This document shows, one piece after another, positions 8,892-19,079 of a DNA stretch of 64,000 bases (positions within the stretch are counted from its first letter, which is position 1; every line of letters starts with the position of its first letter). Below the pieces are notes generated by a model. The model did no database searches, was not told the origin of the DNA, and was given only the letters and a program-made list of their open reading frames with translations. A program made the position numbers and the translations under genes. The stretch is from Nostoc sp. UHCC 0702 (GTDB taxonomy: Bacteria > Cyanobacteriota > Cyanobacteriia > Cyanobacteriales > Nostocaceae). The DNA is taken from NCBI GenBank assembly GCA_017164015.1, contig CP071065.1:4689918-4753917 (forward strand), read 5' to 3'.

Positions 8892-9266
8892 ATGACTTTG
8901 GCATCAAATGGACAAACAGCCATCATCCGTACAGAACGCGGACTGACAATAGCGGGAACGCGCATCACCCTCTACGACGTGATGGACTATGTAACTGCCC
9001 AGTACCCTGCTAAATTTATTCGCTCTTTGTTTGACTTGACAGAAGAACAAATTGATGCTGCACTCTCCTACATAGAGTCACATCGGGCTGAAGTTGAAGC
9101 CGAGTACCAAGTTGTTCTTAAGGAAGCTGAGGAACTTCGGCAGTATTACGAAGAACAAAATCGTGAGCGGGTTGCCCGAATTGCCACCCTACCACCACCA
9201 CCTGGTCTGGAAGCCGCCTGGAAAAAACTTCAGGCATCGAAGGCACGGCATCAGCCCCAGCCATGA
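8892..9266 (+). CDS. DUF433-type antitoxin-like protein
   Basis: Starting from ATG 8892 it has 124 residues. The core IAGTRITLYDVMDYVTAQYP is the DUF433 signature (G-T-R-I-xx-D), a small winged-helix-like DNA-binding unit. A charged helical tail (about 60-110) and a Pro-rich stretch (PPPPG) follow. An in-frame ATG at 8847 would add 15 residues, but 8892 gives the usual start close to the DUF433 core. The stop overlaps the next start by 4 bp (ATGA), so the two are translationally coupled. By family knowledge DUF433 proteins pair with PIN-like DUF5615 proteins, which is what follows. Confidence 0.75.
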   Translation: MTLASNGQTAIIRTERGLTIAGTRITLYDVMDYVTAQYPAKFIRSLFDLTEEQIDAALSYIESHRAEVEAEYQVVLKEAEELRQYYEEQNRERVARIATLPPPPGLEAAWKKLQASKARHQPQP

Positions 9267-9658
9267 TTTTTTTAGTCGATCACAACCTCAAGGGACATGC
9301 ACGAATTCTTCTTGGGAGTCTTGCAAGCCTTGGTTGGCTGGATTCTGTCCCGATTCGTTTTGTCACCTTTGAAGCGATAGGACTGTCAATTGATAGCAGC
9401 GATAGAGTAGTGTGGAGGCTGGCTCAGGAAAATCAAATGATTTTACTCACAGCCAATCGCAGCATGAAAGGTGAAGACTCTCTAGAACAGGTTATGCGTG
9501 AAGAAAACACGCCGACCTCATTACCCGTGGTGACAATTAGCAATGCTGATCGAGTGTTAACTGACTCAAGTTATCGAGAACGTTGCGTTGATCGTCTGGT
9601 TGAAATTGTGGTTTACATTGACAACTACATAGGTGCAAGGAGAGTTTTCATTCCGTAA
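9263..9658 (+). CDS. DUF5615-like PIN-fold protein, putative toxin partner
   Basis: A 131-residue protein beginning MIFLVDHNLKGHA, where the Asp and following residues match the first acidic motif of PIN-like (DUF5615) proteins. A second motif, MILLTANRSMKG, has the Leu-Thr-x-Asn/Asp form typical of the family. Further acidic residues (GEDSLEQ) follow. PIN-fold proteins are usually metal-dependent RNases. It overlaps the DUF433 gene by 4 bp, forming a type II toxin-antitoxin-like pair. The DUF5615 assignment is from motif order; toxicity is untested. The pair sits between two direct repeats. Confidence 0.7.
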   Translation: MIFLVDHNLKGHARILLGSLASLGWLDSVPIRFVTFEAIGLSIDSSDRVVWRLAQENQMILLTANRSMKGEDSLEQVMREENTPTSLPVVTISNADRVLTDSSYRERCVDRLVEIVVYIDNYIGARRVFIP

Positions 9659-9724
9659 GGTCTGGAGTATTAAGCGATCGCAATCGTAATTGGCAAGTTG
9701 CGGTATAACAACGCCCATACACCT

Positions 9725-9862
9725 GATCTGCTGCGGGTGAAGCTAGCCATTAGACTGCCAACCCGCATTATATCCAAGGGCTTAAGTGGTCAAAGAGCGA
9801 TCGCCTCTACCTAATTTCTCACCCCTTCGGTATTTTGGGCGGACACCAGAAGAGGTTTTTGC
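9725..9862. repeat. Right copy of the direct repeat; overlaps the 3' end of the SGNH gene
   Basis: Starts ATCTGCTGCGGGTGAAGCTA and ends CACCAGAAGAGGTTTTTGC. Here the repeat runs into the last 44 bases of the intact minus-strand gene, and the GCGGGT/ACCCGC stem downstream of that stop may act as its terminator. Confidence 0.8.
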
Positions 9863-12074
9863 TAGACACCCCAAGGGATTCTAGAATTCCTCGCATCACC
9901 TCTGTGCAGTACATCCAGTGCCCCAAGTCCTCATACATGCGATCGGGATTAAACTCCACGTTGTAATGCAGCACATTAGGAAGGTCGAGAAACTCATCAG
10001 ATGACTGGGGAGAAAGTAGCAAAAGGTGAAATGGCTTCCCAAGACATTGTTTTTCCAGTTTGTTGACCAGATCAATCACGCCACCGCGATCTGCAATGCC
10101 TGTGCGGACAAAAAGCGCCTTGTCGCAGTTTTCCACTGTGTACCAAAACCTTTCAGAACGTGCCGTGTAGCGCTGGCGCATCCTCTCAAAGACAGGAGAC
10201 ATATCGTAGGCAGCGTTATCTGTGTCCTCCACTTCATGGGCAAAGGATAGACCTGCCCACTTGCTGTGGTAAATTCTGCCTTTAGATGAATCGTAATGCA
10301 GGTAACTAGGATTCCACATGTCATAAAAACGGTTTTCGATGATATCGGCGATATCTGCAATATTGGTAGTACGCGTCAAATCAAAGGGAAAAGCGGGGCC
10401 GTCATACTCCATCTTGTACAGCATCATTCGCACGGCACAGCGATCGCCTAGGGGGATGATCGCCACCCGGCTGATGTCTGATAATTTACATTTGTATTGC
10501 AACAGTACGGCAGACTGGGCTGATATTTTCACCCGGCTTTCCAGCCCGTCTTTAGCAATGATCATGGTGCGGAAGGGAATGTTGGGATGCAGCGGATCTT
10601 CATAGACACCCGCTGGCATGGCTTTCAGGGCGCTACGTACCTCCTGCCACATGGGATGTACATTATACTCGTGATCTGATTCGTTAATCACCCACAGGTG
10701 GTGCTTATCTGCTTCCAAAATCCCTAGATGCCCGTCATAGAAAAAAAGTTGTGAATTGTTCGGCGCAAACAGATTGAAGGCGGCGCTGTATTCTAAGTCG
10801 GCACCAGGGGGGATTTCCATTGTAGTTGCGATCGCTCCATCTTCTTGCACAGCAAAGAAGGGCAGCGTTCCTTGCTGTGCATACTTGGCAAGGTAGATCC
10901 CTGGTATCAATCCTGCCTGACTTTGCAGTGCAGTTTGCAGTTCCTGCCAGTAGGGAGCAATGGTGTAGCTGTTTGGTGATGAATTGCTGATCCGCAAACG
11001 CTTCTCTTCGTTATTGGCAAAGACTTGGAAGCCCGCTTTGTCAGCGTAGACGGAGACTTGATTCGGCTTTTGGAAGCGTTGTTTTTCTTGTGCCAATTCG
11101 CCTTTGTCGATGTCGAACAAATCTAGGTTGATGGCTTCATACATGAGGCGGTGACCGATGGTGTTGGGGTGAGCCGGGTCGGAGGATATGCCGTCTTTCC
11201 AGCGTCCTTGTCCATTATCCAGTACTGCCAACCAATCCAGTACTGGAACGCCCCAATTTAACAGGCGGTTGTGTGTGTCTTTGAGCAGCCAGTAATGTTC
11301 GGGTGAATAGTCGTTATTGGGATAGACCCCGCCTAAAATCGGGCTTGCGCCTATGTCCCGTGTCATTTTTACCAACTGCTGCAAGCCACTTTCAAACCGC
11401 CGCTGTACTGCCCGTCGTTGGTGAGACGGACAGTGGGCTAAGCCTTCGTTGCCTAGAGATAAAGCAATAATCACTACATCCGGTTGTTCTGGCGTGACAA
11501 CTGAGGGAAAGCGAGCGATCGTGCTACTTACATTTGTCCCAGACTCCGACACATTGACAAGTTGGTGTCCATATTTTGACTGCAAAGTCTGTGCCAACAG
11601 CCAAACCCAACCTTGAAACAGCCAGGCTTTATAACCGAATGCAACGGAACTACCAATGACTACGATTTTGAGACTCTGCGACCCTTGAAGCGGGGATAGC
11701 TTGGCAGCAGACCCCTCAATGTATCCGAACGGATAAGGCTGCAAATAACCGAATGCCCCATCATCCACAACAATAGTGCTGGACTTATCGGCTGGGTCGA
11801 TGGGTATCCAGCGGTTTGGGCCTATAGCTTCCCATCGCACGTTGCCATTTGCATCAAGAATTACATACTTATATTCAACTCTCTGGGGTTCTGCTGACTC
11901 CAAAGACAGCTGAATAGGGATTTCTTTCTCTGTCCACCACAAAGGATAGCCCTCAGCATTTGTACGGAGGGGGACATATTTGGTCATGTCCCACAGTCCT
12001 AATTCGGGAATAGAACCGACGATACCGATGGATTCGCCCATTTGGGTGTTTGCAATGATCTGAAATTGATACAT
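9819..12074 (-). CDS. Multidomain protein: starch-binding CBM20, SGNH hydrolase, DUF1796-like
   Basis: I place the start at ATG 12074 (751 residues). AGGAA lies about 10 bases upstream and MYQFQIIANTQMGESIGIVG is a typical CBM20 start; an ORF start at 12164 adds 30 unlikely residues. Residues 1-100: CBM20 starch-binding domain (GSIPELGLWD). About 130-330: SGNH hydrolase with block I IGSSVAFGYKAW, Asn/Gly motifs and the catalytic pair in DPAHPNTIGH. Middle: a linker region with repeated WQE/GIY segments. About 550-750: DUF1796, called a putative cysteine peptidase, with IPLGDRCAVRMML and GPAFPFDLTRT. This suggests a glycan-acting esterase tied to starch or glycogen. I know no experimental function for the combination. 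Confidence 0.75.
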   Translation of the reverse strand: MYQFQIIANTQMGESIGIVGSIPELGLWDMTKYVPLRTNAEGYPLWWTEKEIPIQLSLESAEPQRVEYKYVILDANGNVRWEAIGPNRWIPIDPADKSSTIVVDDGAFGYLQPYPFGYIEGSAAKLSPLQGSQSLKIVVIGSSVAFGYKAWLFQGWVWLLAQTLQSKYGHQLVNVSESGTNVSSTIARFPSVVTPEQPDVVIIALSLGNEGLAHCPSHQRRAVQRRFESGLQQLVKMTRDIGASPILGGVYPNNDYSPEHYWLLKDTHNRLLNWGVPVLDWLAVLDNGQGRWKDGISSDPAHPNTIGHRLMYEAINLDLFDIDKGELAQEKQRFQKPNQVSVYADKAGFQVFANNEEKRLRISNSSPNSYTIAPYWQELQTALQSQAGLIPGIYLAKYAQQGTLPFFAVQEDGAIATTMEIPPGADLEYSAAFNLFAPNNSQLFFYDGHLGILEADKHHLWVINESDHEYNVHPMWQEVRSALKAMPAGVYEDPLHPNIPFRTMIIAKDGLESRVKISAQSAVLLQYKCKLSDISRVAIIPLGDRCAVRMMLYKMEYDGPAFPFDLTRTTNIADIADIIENRFYDMWNPSYLHYDSSKGRIYHSKWAGLSFAHEVEDTDNAAYDMSPVFERMRQRYTARSERFWYTVENCDKALFVRTGIADRGGVIDLVNKLEKQCLGKPFHLLLLSPQSSDEFLDLPNVLHYNVEFNPDRMYEDLGHWMYCTEVMRGILESLGVSSKNLFWCPPKIPKG

Positions 12075-12164
12075 GGGTTTGTTCCTGATATATATAGCAC
12101 TTTCAAGGGCAGTACAAATATTTTTGACTGGCTGGTAGATGGGTATTAGTTGCAATCGTCTCAC

Positions 12165-12550
12165 ATCAATCAGCGCTTGACTATTGTTTGGATACTCAAT
12201 TCTTGCACCAGTTATATGATGACAATTTTTTCGGATGGCACTGCAACTGATTCGCTCAAACCCTTATTTTTCGGTTGTTAGCAGTACCCACCCTATATAT
12301 AAGTCAAATGGGAAAGGTTAGGTTTAAAAAGTCTTTAAGCCCTGATTAAAAACTGATGAGAGACTTGGAAATGCAATTAAAAAAATAATTGCATTTACTA
12401 TGCCTAATCCCGTAGAAATTCTCAAGGGGAAATTCAGCCGAAGCCTGGGATTTTTTTGTAAAAAATATTACCAGTCATAACAGGGCTGACAACAAAGAAG
12501 GTGTTTCTTTGATATTTTGCGGGAGCGAAAAACGCGCCCGTGAGGGGCTG
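12165..12550. other. Intergenic with small hairpins
   Basis: Upstream region of the SGNH gene. A hairpin at 12369-12396 pairs AAATGCAATT with AATTGCATTT. A second terminator-like pair lies at about 12402-12458 (AATCCC ... GGGATTTTTTT). No ORF is supported. Confidence 0.45.
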
Positions 12551-12706
12551 ATATCATGTCCGTTTAAACACTTATGATATCTGTGGAGGTCGGTAATTGG
12601 TAATTGGTAATTGGTAATTGGTTTTGAGTATTACCTATTACCCATTACCCATTACCTATTACCAAGCAAACCGACTATATCGTAAGTAATTAGCCGAACT
12701 TGATAT
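12551..12706 (+). repeat. Family A element, copy 3
   Basis: Complete, with left end ATATCATGTCCGTTTAAACA, TAATTGG heptamers inside, and right end TTAGCCGAACTTGATAT. Confidence 0.85.
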
Positions 12707-12840
12707 GATATCTTGCACCATTCTCAATTAATCCTGTGGTGGATACTGCCAACAAGGTAAAAATCAAGGCTTGAGTGAACTATTAGCAGTGCCTACTCTA
12801 CAAAAATGTTAATAACGCAACTGGTGCAAGATATGAATTT

Positions 12841-12956
12841 AGGGACTTCCAAGTAAAAAAAATATCCCACTGTTCACACTCAACACTCAACAGTCAACAG
12901 CCATCAGTCATCAATCAATAACTTCAACTGGGATAATTTATTTCTTGCAATTCCCT
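12841..12956. repeat. Family B element, copy 2
   Basis: Begins AGGGACTTCCAAGTAAAAAA, ends ATTTATTTCTTGCAATTCCCT. The interior differs completely from copy 1: it holds CAACAGTCAAC/CATCAGTCAT-type short repeats instead of the GC-rich module. Confidence 0.75.
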
Positions 12957-12992
12957 GATGTCTACCTTTTTAACAGTCATCACTAATAACGC

Positions 12993-13122
12993 TAATAGCA
13001 ATTCTGTATAAAGATGTATATATAGAATTTACGTAAAAACACACGCTTTCTGGGGCAATTTAGGAATTGTCCCTACAATGGTGCTTTACCATTATTTTAT
13101 CGAAATTGCGATTTTCTATGTA
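12993..13122. repeat. Family E repeat, copy 1
   Basis: Contains AGCAATTCTGTATAAAGATG and CACGCTTTCTGGGGCAATTT, closely matching 56971-57081. The right end (ATTTTCTATG) is less clear than in copy 2. Confidence 0.5.
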
Positions 13123-13413
13123 TTTTTTCTTAATGATTTTCAACAATTAACCCTGATTTGTATATTAACGAAGACTATAATTTATTCATCCACAGGAGCG
13201 GACAACATCAGTATTTATAGTTTTCATGAATCTTCTAAATTAAGCAATTGACTTGGGAATATTAAATTAATAGGAGGATATATAGGATTACTATCGCCAT
13301 TCCTGAGACGACCACCAAGGGAAGCAATCCCTGACTCACCAGAGTTCTTCCAGTCAAACGTGTGTTGTATTCCCTTTTAATGTGTCAGTTACAATAGCAA
13401 AACCAGAAAAGTT
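13123..13413. other. Upstream region of the giant kinase gene
   Basis: AT-rich leader. I see no unambiguous promoter box and no good ribosome-binding site before the ATG at 13414. Confidence 0.35.
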
Positions 13414-16400
13414 ATGACTAATCTTTTAGAATACAAAGTTATAGAAACAGTTTATGAAGATTTAAGAACCCTTATTTATCGGGCATTGAGAGAAAAAGAC
13501 GGCAAAGCAGTTATTCTCAAAACTCTCCGCGCTGAGTGTCCCACTTTAGAAGAAATCACTCAACTGCGGCACGAATACGAGATTTCAAACCAACTCAAAA
13601 TAGCCGGGATTGTTCAACCATACAGACTAGAGAACTACCGCAACAGTCTTGTTCTAGTTTTGGAAGATTTTGGCGGTCAATCTCTCAAGCAATTTATTGA
13701 TCACAATCCTGTTGATATTGTTTCCTTTCTCAAAATTGCGATTCAGCTAGCAAATACACTGTTCGGGTTACACGAAAATCACATTATCCATAAAGATATT
13801 AAAAGCCAAAATCTGATTATCAATCCAGAAACTTTGCAAGTCAAAATTACTGACTTCAGCATTGCTTCGCGCTTATCAAAAGAGAATCCCAGCTTTAGCA
13901 ATCCAAAATTTATCCAAGGTACACTTGCTTATATGTCGCCGGAACAAACCGGGCGGATGAATCGTTCCATTGACTATCGCACAGATTTCTACTCTTTGGG
14001 TGTAACTTTTTATGAAATCCTCACGGGTAAACTACCTTTTGCAACGACTGACCCAATGGAGTTAGTTCACAGTCATATTGCCAAACAACCCCTACCCCCA
14101 AGCGAACTAAATCCTAAAATTCCTCAAGCCATTTGTAACATCATTCTGAAGTTGTTAGCCAAGACGGCAGAAGATAGATATCAAAGTGCTGTTGGTCTGG
14201 AAGCTGATTTAAAAACTTGTCTTATCCAGCTTCAGACCACAGGTGAGATAGAAAACTTTATCTTGGGCGAACAAGACCGTTCCAGTCAACTACAAATTCC
14301 TCAAAAACTTTACGGTCGTGAAACCGAAGTTACCACACTCATCGAGGCTTTCCTTCGCGTTGCAGCGGTGTCAGAAAATCCCGCAAATTCTGGCTCAACA
14401 GAAATGATGCTGGTGACAGGTTATTCAGGGATTGGTAAGTCGGCTTTAGTTAATGAAGTTCACAAACCGATTGTGAAAGCACGCGGTTATTTTATTGCTG
14501 GTAAGTTCGATCAGTTTAAACGAAATATTCCTTATAGTTCCGTAGTCAACGCCTTTCAAGATTTAATTAGGCAACTACTCACAGAAAGCCAAGAAAGTAT
14601 AGCTGTTTGGCAACAAAAACTTTTAGAAGCTTTGGGTGCTAACGGTCAGGCAATTGTTGAAGTCATCCCCGAAGTTGAACTAATTATCGGTCAACAACCA
14701 GATCTGCCTCAATTAGGGCCAGCCGAATCTCAAAACCGTTTCAATCGGGTCTTTCAAAAGTTTATTCAAGTCTTCACTCAACCCGAACACCCGCTGGTTC
14801 TGTTTCTAGATGACTTACAGTGGTCAGATTCAGCATCTCTCAAATTAATTGAGCTGATGATGACAGACCCTGATAGCAAACATCTATTGCTAATCGGAGC
14901 TTATCGAGATAACGAAGTCAGCGCTACCCATCCTTTGATGGTGACTTTGGAGGAAATTCAAAAAACGGGTGCAACTGTTAACGCGATCGCTCTACAAGCT
15001 TTAGAAGTTGAACACGTTTGTCAAATCGTAGCGGATACCTTAAAACAAAAAGAAGAATCACAACCTCTTGCTGAACTACTGTTCCATAAAACCCAAGGTA
15101 ATCCTTTCTTCTTGACTCAATTACTCCAAACTCTGCACGCAGACAAACTATTAAATTTTGACTTTAATTCTGACAGTTGGCAGTGGGATATTGCGAAAAT
15201 TCAAACCATCGGTATCACCGATTATAATGTTGTCGAACTCGTTGCTAGAAATATTCAAAAACTGCCACCGGAAACGCAGCAAGTTCTGAAGTTAGCTGCT
15301 TGTATTGGCAACTCTTTTAATTTAGACGTTCTGGCAATTGTCCGCGAAAAATCTCAATCAAAAACAGCTACAGAACTGTGGATAGCTCTGCAATCAGGTT
15401 TAATTTTACCCCTGAGCAATGCTTATAAAATTCCTTTAGCAGCAGATGATGAGTTACAAAACCTTGATAGCTTTGCACAACTAAATACAGACCGGGAAGC
15501 ACTAATCATTTCCTATAAATTTTTACACGACCGAGTGCAGCAAGCTGCTTATTCCCTGATTCCAGAGGAGCAGAAAAAAGAAACTCACCTGAAAGTTGGT
15601 CAACTGCTGCTCAAAAATACCCCGACAGCAAAAGTTGAAGACAATATCTTCGATATCGTAAACCAGCTTAATATTGGGGTGGAACTGATTAGCGATCGCG
15701 CACAAAAAGACGATCTAGCTCACCTCAATTTGATTGCAGGTCGCAAAGCTAAAGCCGCAACAGCTTACGAACCAGCAGTGAGATACTTAACGGTAGGATT
15801 GGGACTGCTAACACCTGATAGTTGGCAAACTCACTATGACCTAACCCTCAACCTCCACGTAGAAGCAGCAGAAGCAGAGTACTTAAATACCAATTTTCAA
15901 GGGTCAGCCATCTTAACTGAAGTCACATTGCAACATGCAACGAACCTCCTCGACAAAGTGAAGGTGTACGAGTTGCAAATTCAGTTTTATTTTGCTCAAA
16001 GCCAAATGAGTGCAGCAATGGATACTGGACTTTCTGCACTGGCAATGCTTGGTGTTTCCTGGGAAACTATCCCCAATGACATGCAGTTGGTAGCTAATCT
16101 GCCAAATCTGGCAGACTTAGAAGATATTCCTGTGATGACCGACCCTTACAAACTAGCAACTTTGCGTCTTTTAATCAGTGTTACAGCTGCCTCTACCTTT
16201 GCTAAACCTGATATGTTTCCCCTAATTATATTGACGCAAATTAACTTGTGTATCGAACATGGCTATTCAGGGCTAGCAGCTTTTGCATGTGCTTTATACG
16301 GTATGCTTTTATCTGCATTTATGGGGAATACAGATGCAGGATACTTGTCTGGTCAATTGGCATTAAAGCTATTAGATAAATTTAATGCTAGAGAACTCAA

Positions 16401-18945
16401 ATGTAAGGTATATAACCTATTCAATCTTTTTATTCGTCCTTGGAAAGAGCATCTAAAAACATCTCTAAATCCATTGATAGAAGGAGTGTACAGCGGACTA
16501 GAAACAGGCGATATCGAGTTTTCTGGGTATTGTATAGTTAACTACTGCTGCCATTTATTTTGGTCAGGAGAGGAGTTGGAAAAGGTTGAACAGCAGCAAA
16601 CACAATACTTAGAACTCTTGCTCAAAATGAAGCAAGAATATTCTATTGACAATGTGAGTATTTTGCGACAAGTTGCTTTAAATCTGTTAGGAAAAGCTGA
16701 AAATAAGTACCAACTGATTGGTGAAAGTTTTGATGAATCCCAAAGCTTACCTGCTTATTTAGCAGCAAACAATCCGATTTTGCTGTTTCTCACCTACAAT
16801 GCCAAAACAATTTTAATGTATCTGTTGAAAGACTGTGCCCAAGCAGTTGCAAACGCGAAATTGGCAGCAGAACACATTACACCTGTTATGGGATGGGTGG
16901 TGATTTTTGGTAACTATACCTTCTTTTATTCCTTGGCTGTTCTCGGTTTGTATTCTCAAGCACAAACGAGCGAACAACAACAGTACCTAGCTTTAGTTGA
17001 AGAACATCAGCAAAAGATGCAGCAATGGGCCCTCCGCGCTCCTTGCAACTTTCAGCATAAGTATGAACTTGTAGCAGCAGAAAAAGCGCGAGTCTTGGGA
17101 GACATCGTTACAGCAATGGAACTTTACGATCGCGCGATCGCCAAAGCCAAGGAGGAAGGATACACTCAAGATGAAGCTATTGCCAACGAACTAGCAGCAG
17201 AGTTTTACTTTTCCCTTGGTCGAGAGAAAGTTGGTCAAACTTATTTAATTGAGGCTTACTACACCTATATTCGTTGGGGAGCAACAGCAAAAGTCAAAGA
17301 TTTAGAATTAAACTATCCAACAGTTTTCTCCCAAATTCATAAACGAGAAACTTCAGACAAAGAATCAACTCAGACGACAACCTTGACTAGTGGGATTGCC
17401 TCCAGTGCATTGGATTTCGCCACCATTATGAAAGCATCGCAAGCTCTAACAGGCGAAATCGTCTTTAGTCGCTTGCTAGAAAAGTTACTCAGAATTGTCA
17501 TGGAAAATGCTGGCGCACAAACCAGCTACTTACTTGTAGAAAAAGAAGGAAAATTATTAATTGAAGCCAAGGGTTCTGTTGAACAAAATGAATTCACTTT
17601 ATGTTCATCTATTCCTTTGGAAAATACAGCATACTACCTTCCCACTTCTTTAATTAATTACGTGGCACGAACCAAGGAAAATATTGTTTTAAATCATGCT
17701 TTTGAGGAAGGAAGATTTACTAAAGACAGTTATATTGCTAGAACCAAACCAAAGTCAGTTCTGTGCATTCCTCTAATTAATCAAGGTCAATTAATTGGCA
17801 TTATTTACTTAGAAAACAATCTCACCACCGATGCCTTTACTTCCCAAAGACTCGAAATTTTAGGACTGCTTTCATCTCAAATGGCCATCTCTCTGAAAAA
17901 TGCTTTACTGTATGCCAATCTGGAAACAGCTAATAAAAAACTCCAACAAGCAAAAGAAAGATTAGAAGATTACAGCAGAAATCTCGAACATAAAGTCCAG
18001 GAAAGAACACTAGAACTTCAGGAAAAAAATCAGCATTTGCAACAAGCTTTGCAACAATTACAGCAAACCCAAACTCAACTAATTCAAACAGAAAAAATGT
18101 CCAGTTTGGGACAATTGGTAGCTGGCATAGCTCACGAAATTAACAACCCAGTTAATTTTATTAATGGCAACCTTGTTCACACAACTAACTACCTTCAAGA
18201 TTTGCTACAGCTAGTAGAGGATTACGAACAAAACTATCCTCATCCCCTACCGGGAATTCTAGCTAGACAAGAAGCCATTGATTTAGAATTCTTGAAAGAA
18301 GACCTGCCAAAAACCTTAGAATCCATGAAAATTGGAGCAAATCGCATCCGCCAGATTGTGCTGTCGCTGCGTAACTTCTCGCGCCTGGATGAAGCGGAGA
18401 TGAAAAAGGTAGATATTCATGAAGGCATCGACAGTACGTTGCTAATTTTGCAGCATCGCTTCAAAGAAAAGGCAGGACGACCGAAAATTGAAGTCTATAA
18501 AGACTACATTCAATTACCAAAGCTTGAGTGCTATCCTGGGCAACTGAATCAAGTTTTTATCAATATTTTGACAAACGCCATTGATGCCATCGATCAAGAG
18601 TATGAAAAGAGCTATGTTGCACACAAGTTAGAGCAAAAAAATGGTAAAGTTGTGCAAGCGATCGCTGACTTACCAGCCATTCATATTCGTACCGAACAGT
18701 TAGATTTTGACCGTGTGGCAATTCAAATCACAGACAATGGCCCTGGTATGACAGAAGAAGTTCGTCACCGAGTCTTCGATCCTTTCTTTACAACTAAACC
18801 AGTTGGTTCTGGTACTGGTCTAGGATTATCGATTTGCTACCAAACTATTGTTGAAAAGCACCGGGGTCAACTCAAGTGCAAATCTGCACCAGGACAAGGA
18901 ACTCAATTCACTATCGAAATTCCCATCAAGCAGGGTAAATCTTAA
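13414..18945 (+). CDS. Serine/threonine kinase-AAA ATPase-GAF-histidine kinase
   Basis: An 1843-residue signalling protein of the type common in heterocystous cyanobacteria. Residues 10-265: Ser/Thr kinase with catalytic loop HKDIKSQN (about 126-133) and DFS in place of DFG, as is usual in this subgroup. About 285-560: AAA/STAND ATPase with Walker A GYSGIGKS (about 335) and Walker B LVLFLDDLQW. About 700-1330: helical TPR-like region. About 1380-1530: GAF domain (KSVLCIPLINQGQLIGIIYL). A coiled coil follows (1535-1570). The histidine kinase has phospho-acceptor His1574 in AGIAHEINNPVNF, N box, DNGPGM (G1) and GTGLGLSI (G2). No membrane segment; cytoplasmic. The input signal is unknown. No response regulator is adjacent. 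Confidence 0.92.
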   Translation: MTNLLEYKVIETVYEDLRTLIYRALREKDGKAVILKTLRAECPTLEEITQLRHEYEISNQLKIAGIVQPYRLENYRNSLVLVLEDFGGQSLKQFIDHNPVDIVSFLKIAIQLANTLFGLHENHIIHKDIKSQNLIINPETLQVKITDFSIASRLSKENPSFSNPKFIQGTLAYMSPEQTGRMNRSIDYRTDFYSLGVTFYEILTGKLPFATTDPMELVHSHIAKQPLPPSELNPKIPQAICNIILKLLAKTAEDRYQSAVGLEADLKTCLIQLQTTGEIENFILGEQDRSSQLQIPQKLYGRETEVTTLIEAFLRVAAVSENPANSGSTEMMLVTGYSGIGKSALVNEVHKPIVKARGYFIAGKFDQFKRNIPYSSVVNAFQDLIRQLLTESQESIAVWQQKLLEALGANGQAIVEVIPEVELIIGQQPDLPQLGPAESQNRFNRVFQKFIQVFTQPEHPLVLFLDDLQWSDSASLKLIELMMTDPDSKHLLLIGAYRDNEVSATHPLMVTLEEIQKTGATVNAIALQALEVEHVCQIVADTLKQKEESQPLAELLFHKTQGNPFFLTQLLQTLHADKLLNFDFNSDSWQWDIAKIQTIGITDYNVVELVARNIQKLPPETQQVLKLAACIGNSFNLDVLAIVREKSQSKTATELWIALQSGLILPLSNAYKIPLAADDELQNLDSFAQLNTDREALIISYKFLHDRVQQAAYSLIPEEQKKETHLKVGQLLLKNTPTAKVEDNIFDIVNQLNIGVELISDRAQKDDLAHLNLIAGRKAKAATAYEPAVRYLTVGLGLLTPDSWQTHYDLTLNLHVEAAEAEYLNTNFQGSAILTEVTLQHATNLLDKVKVYELQIQFYFAQSQMSAAMDTGLSALAMLGVSWETIPNDMQLVANLPNLADLEDIPVMTDPYKLATLRLLISVTAASTFAKPDMFPLIILTQINLCIEHGYSGLAAFACALYGMLLSAFMGNTDAGYLSGQLALKLLDKFNARELKCKVYNLFNLFIRPWKEHLKTSLNPLIEGVYSGLETGDIEFSGYCIVNYCCHLFWSGEELEKVEQQQTQYLELLLKMKQEYSIDNVSILRQVALNLLGKAENKYQLIGESFDESQSLPAYLAANNPILLFLTYNAKTILMYLLKDCAQAVANAKLAAEHITPVMGWVVIFGNYTFFYSLAVLGLYSQAQTSEQQQYLALVEEHQQKMQQWALRAPCNFQHKYELVAAEKARVLGDIVTAMELYDRAIAKAKEEGYTQDEAIANELAAEFYFSLGREKVGQTYLIEAYYTYIRWGATAKVKDLELNYPTVFSQIHKRETSDKESTQTTTLTSGIASSALDFATIMKASQALTGEIVFSRLLEKLLRIVMENAGAQTSYLLVEKEGKLLIEAKGSVEQNEFTLCSSIPLENTAYYLPTSLINYVARTKENIVLNHAFEEGRFTKDSYIARTKPKSVLCIPLINQGQLIGIIYLENNLTTDAFTSQRLEILGLLSSQMAISLKNALLYANLETANKKLQQAKERLEDYSRNLEHKVQERTLELQEKNQHLQQALQQLQQTQTQLIQTEKMSSLGQLVAGIAHEINNPVNFINGNLVHTTNYLQDLLQLVEDYEQNYPHPLPGILARQEAIDLEFLKEDLPKTLESMKIGANRIRQIVLSLRNFSRLDEAEMKKVDIHEGIDSTLLILQHRFKEKAGRPKIEVYKDYIQLPKLECYPGQLNQVFINILTNAIDAIDQEYEKSYVAHKLEQKNGKVVQAIADLPAIHIRTEQLDFDRVAIQITDNGPGMTEEVRHRVFDPFFTTKPVGSGTGLGLSICYQTIVEKHRGQLKCKSAPGQGTQFTIEIPIKQGKS

Positions 18946-18957
18946 GAAACACAGGTA

Positions 18958-19028
18958 GTGGGGAGCAGGGGAGCAGGGGAGCAGGGGAGCAGGGGAGCAG
19001 GGGAGCAGGGGAGCAGGGGAGTAGGGGA
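18958..19028. repeat. Short tandem repeat, unit GGGGAGCA
   Basis: About eight consecutive copies of GGGGAGCA directly after the kinase stop. The same unit is found in frame inside the NRPS genes. Confidence 0.85.
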
Positions 19029-19079
19029 GCCAGTGCGTTGCGCGGGTTTCCAAGGCACTCCGTTCGGTCGCCAGAATTG

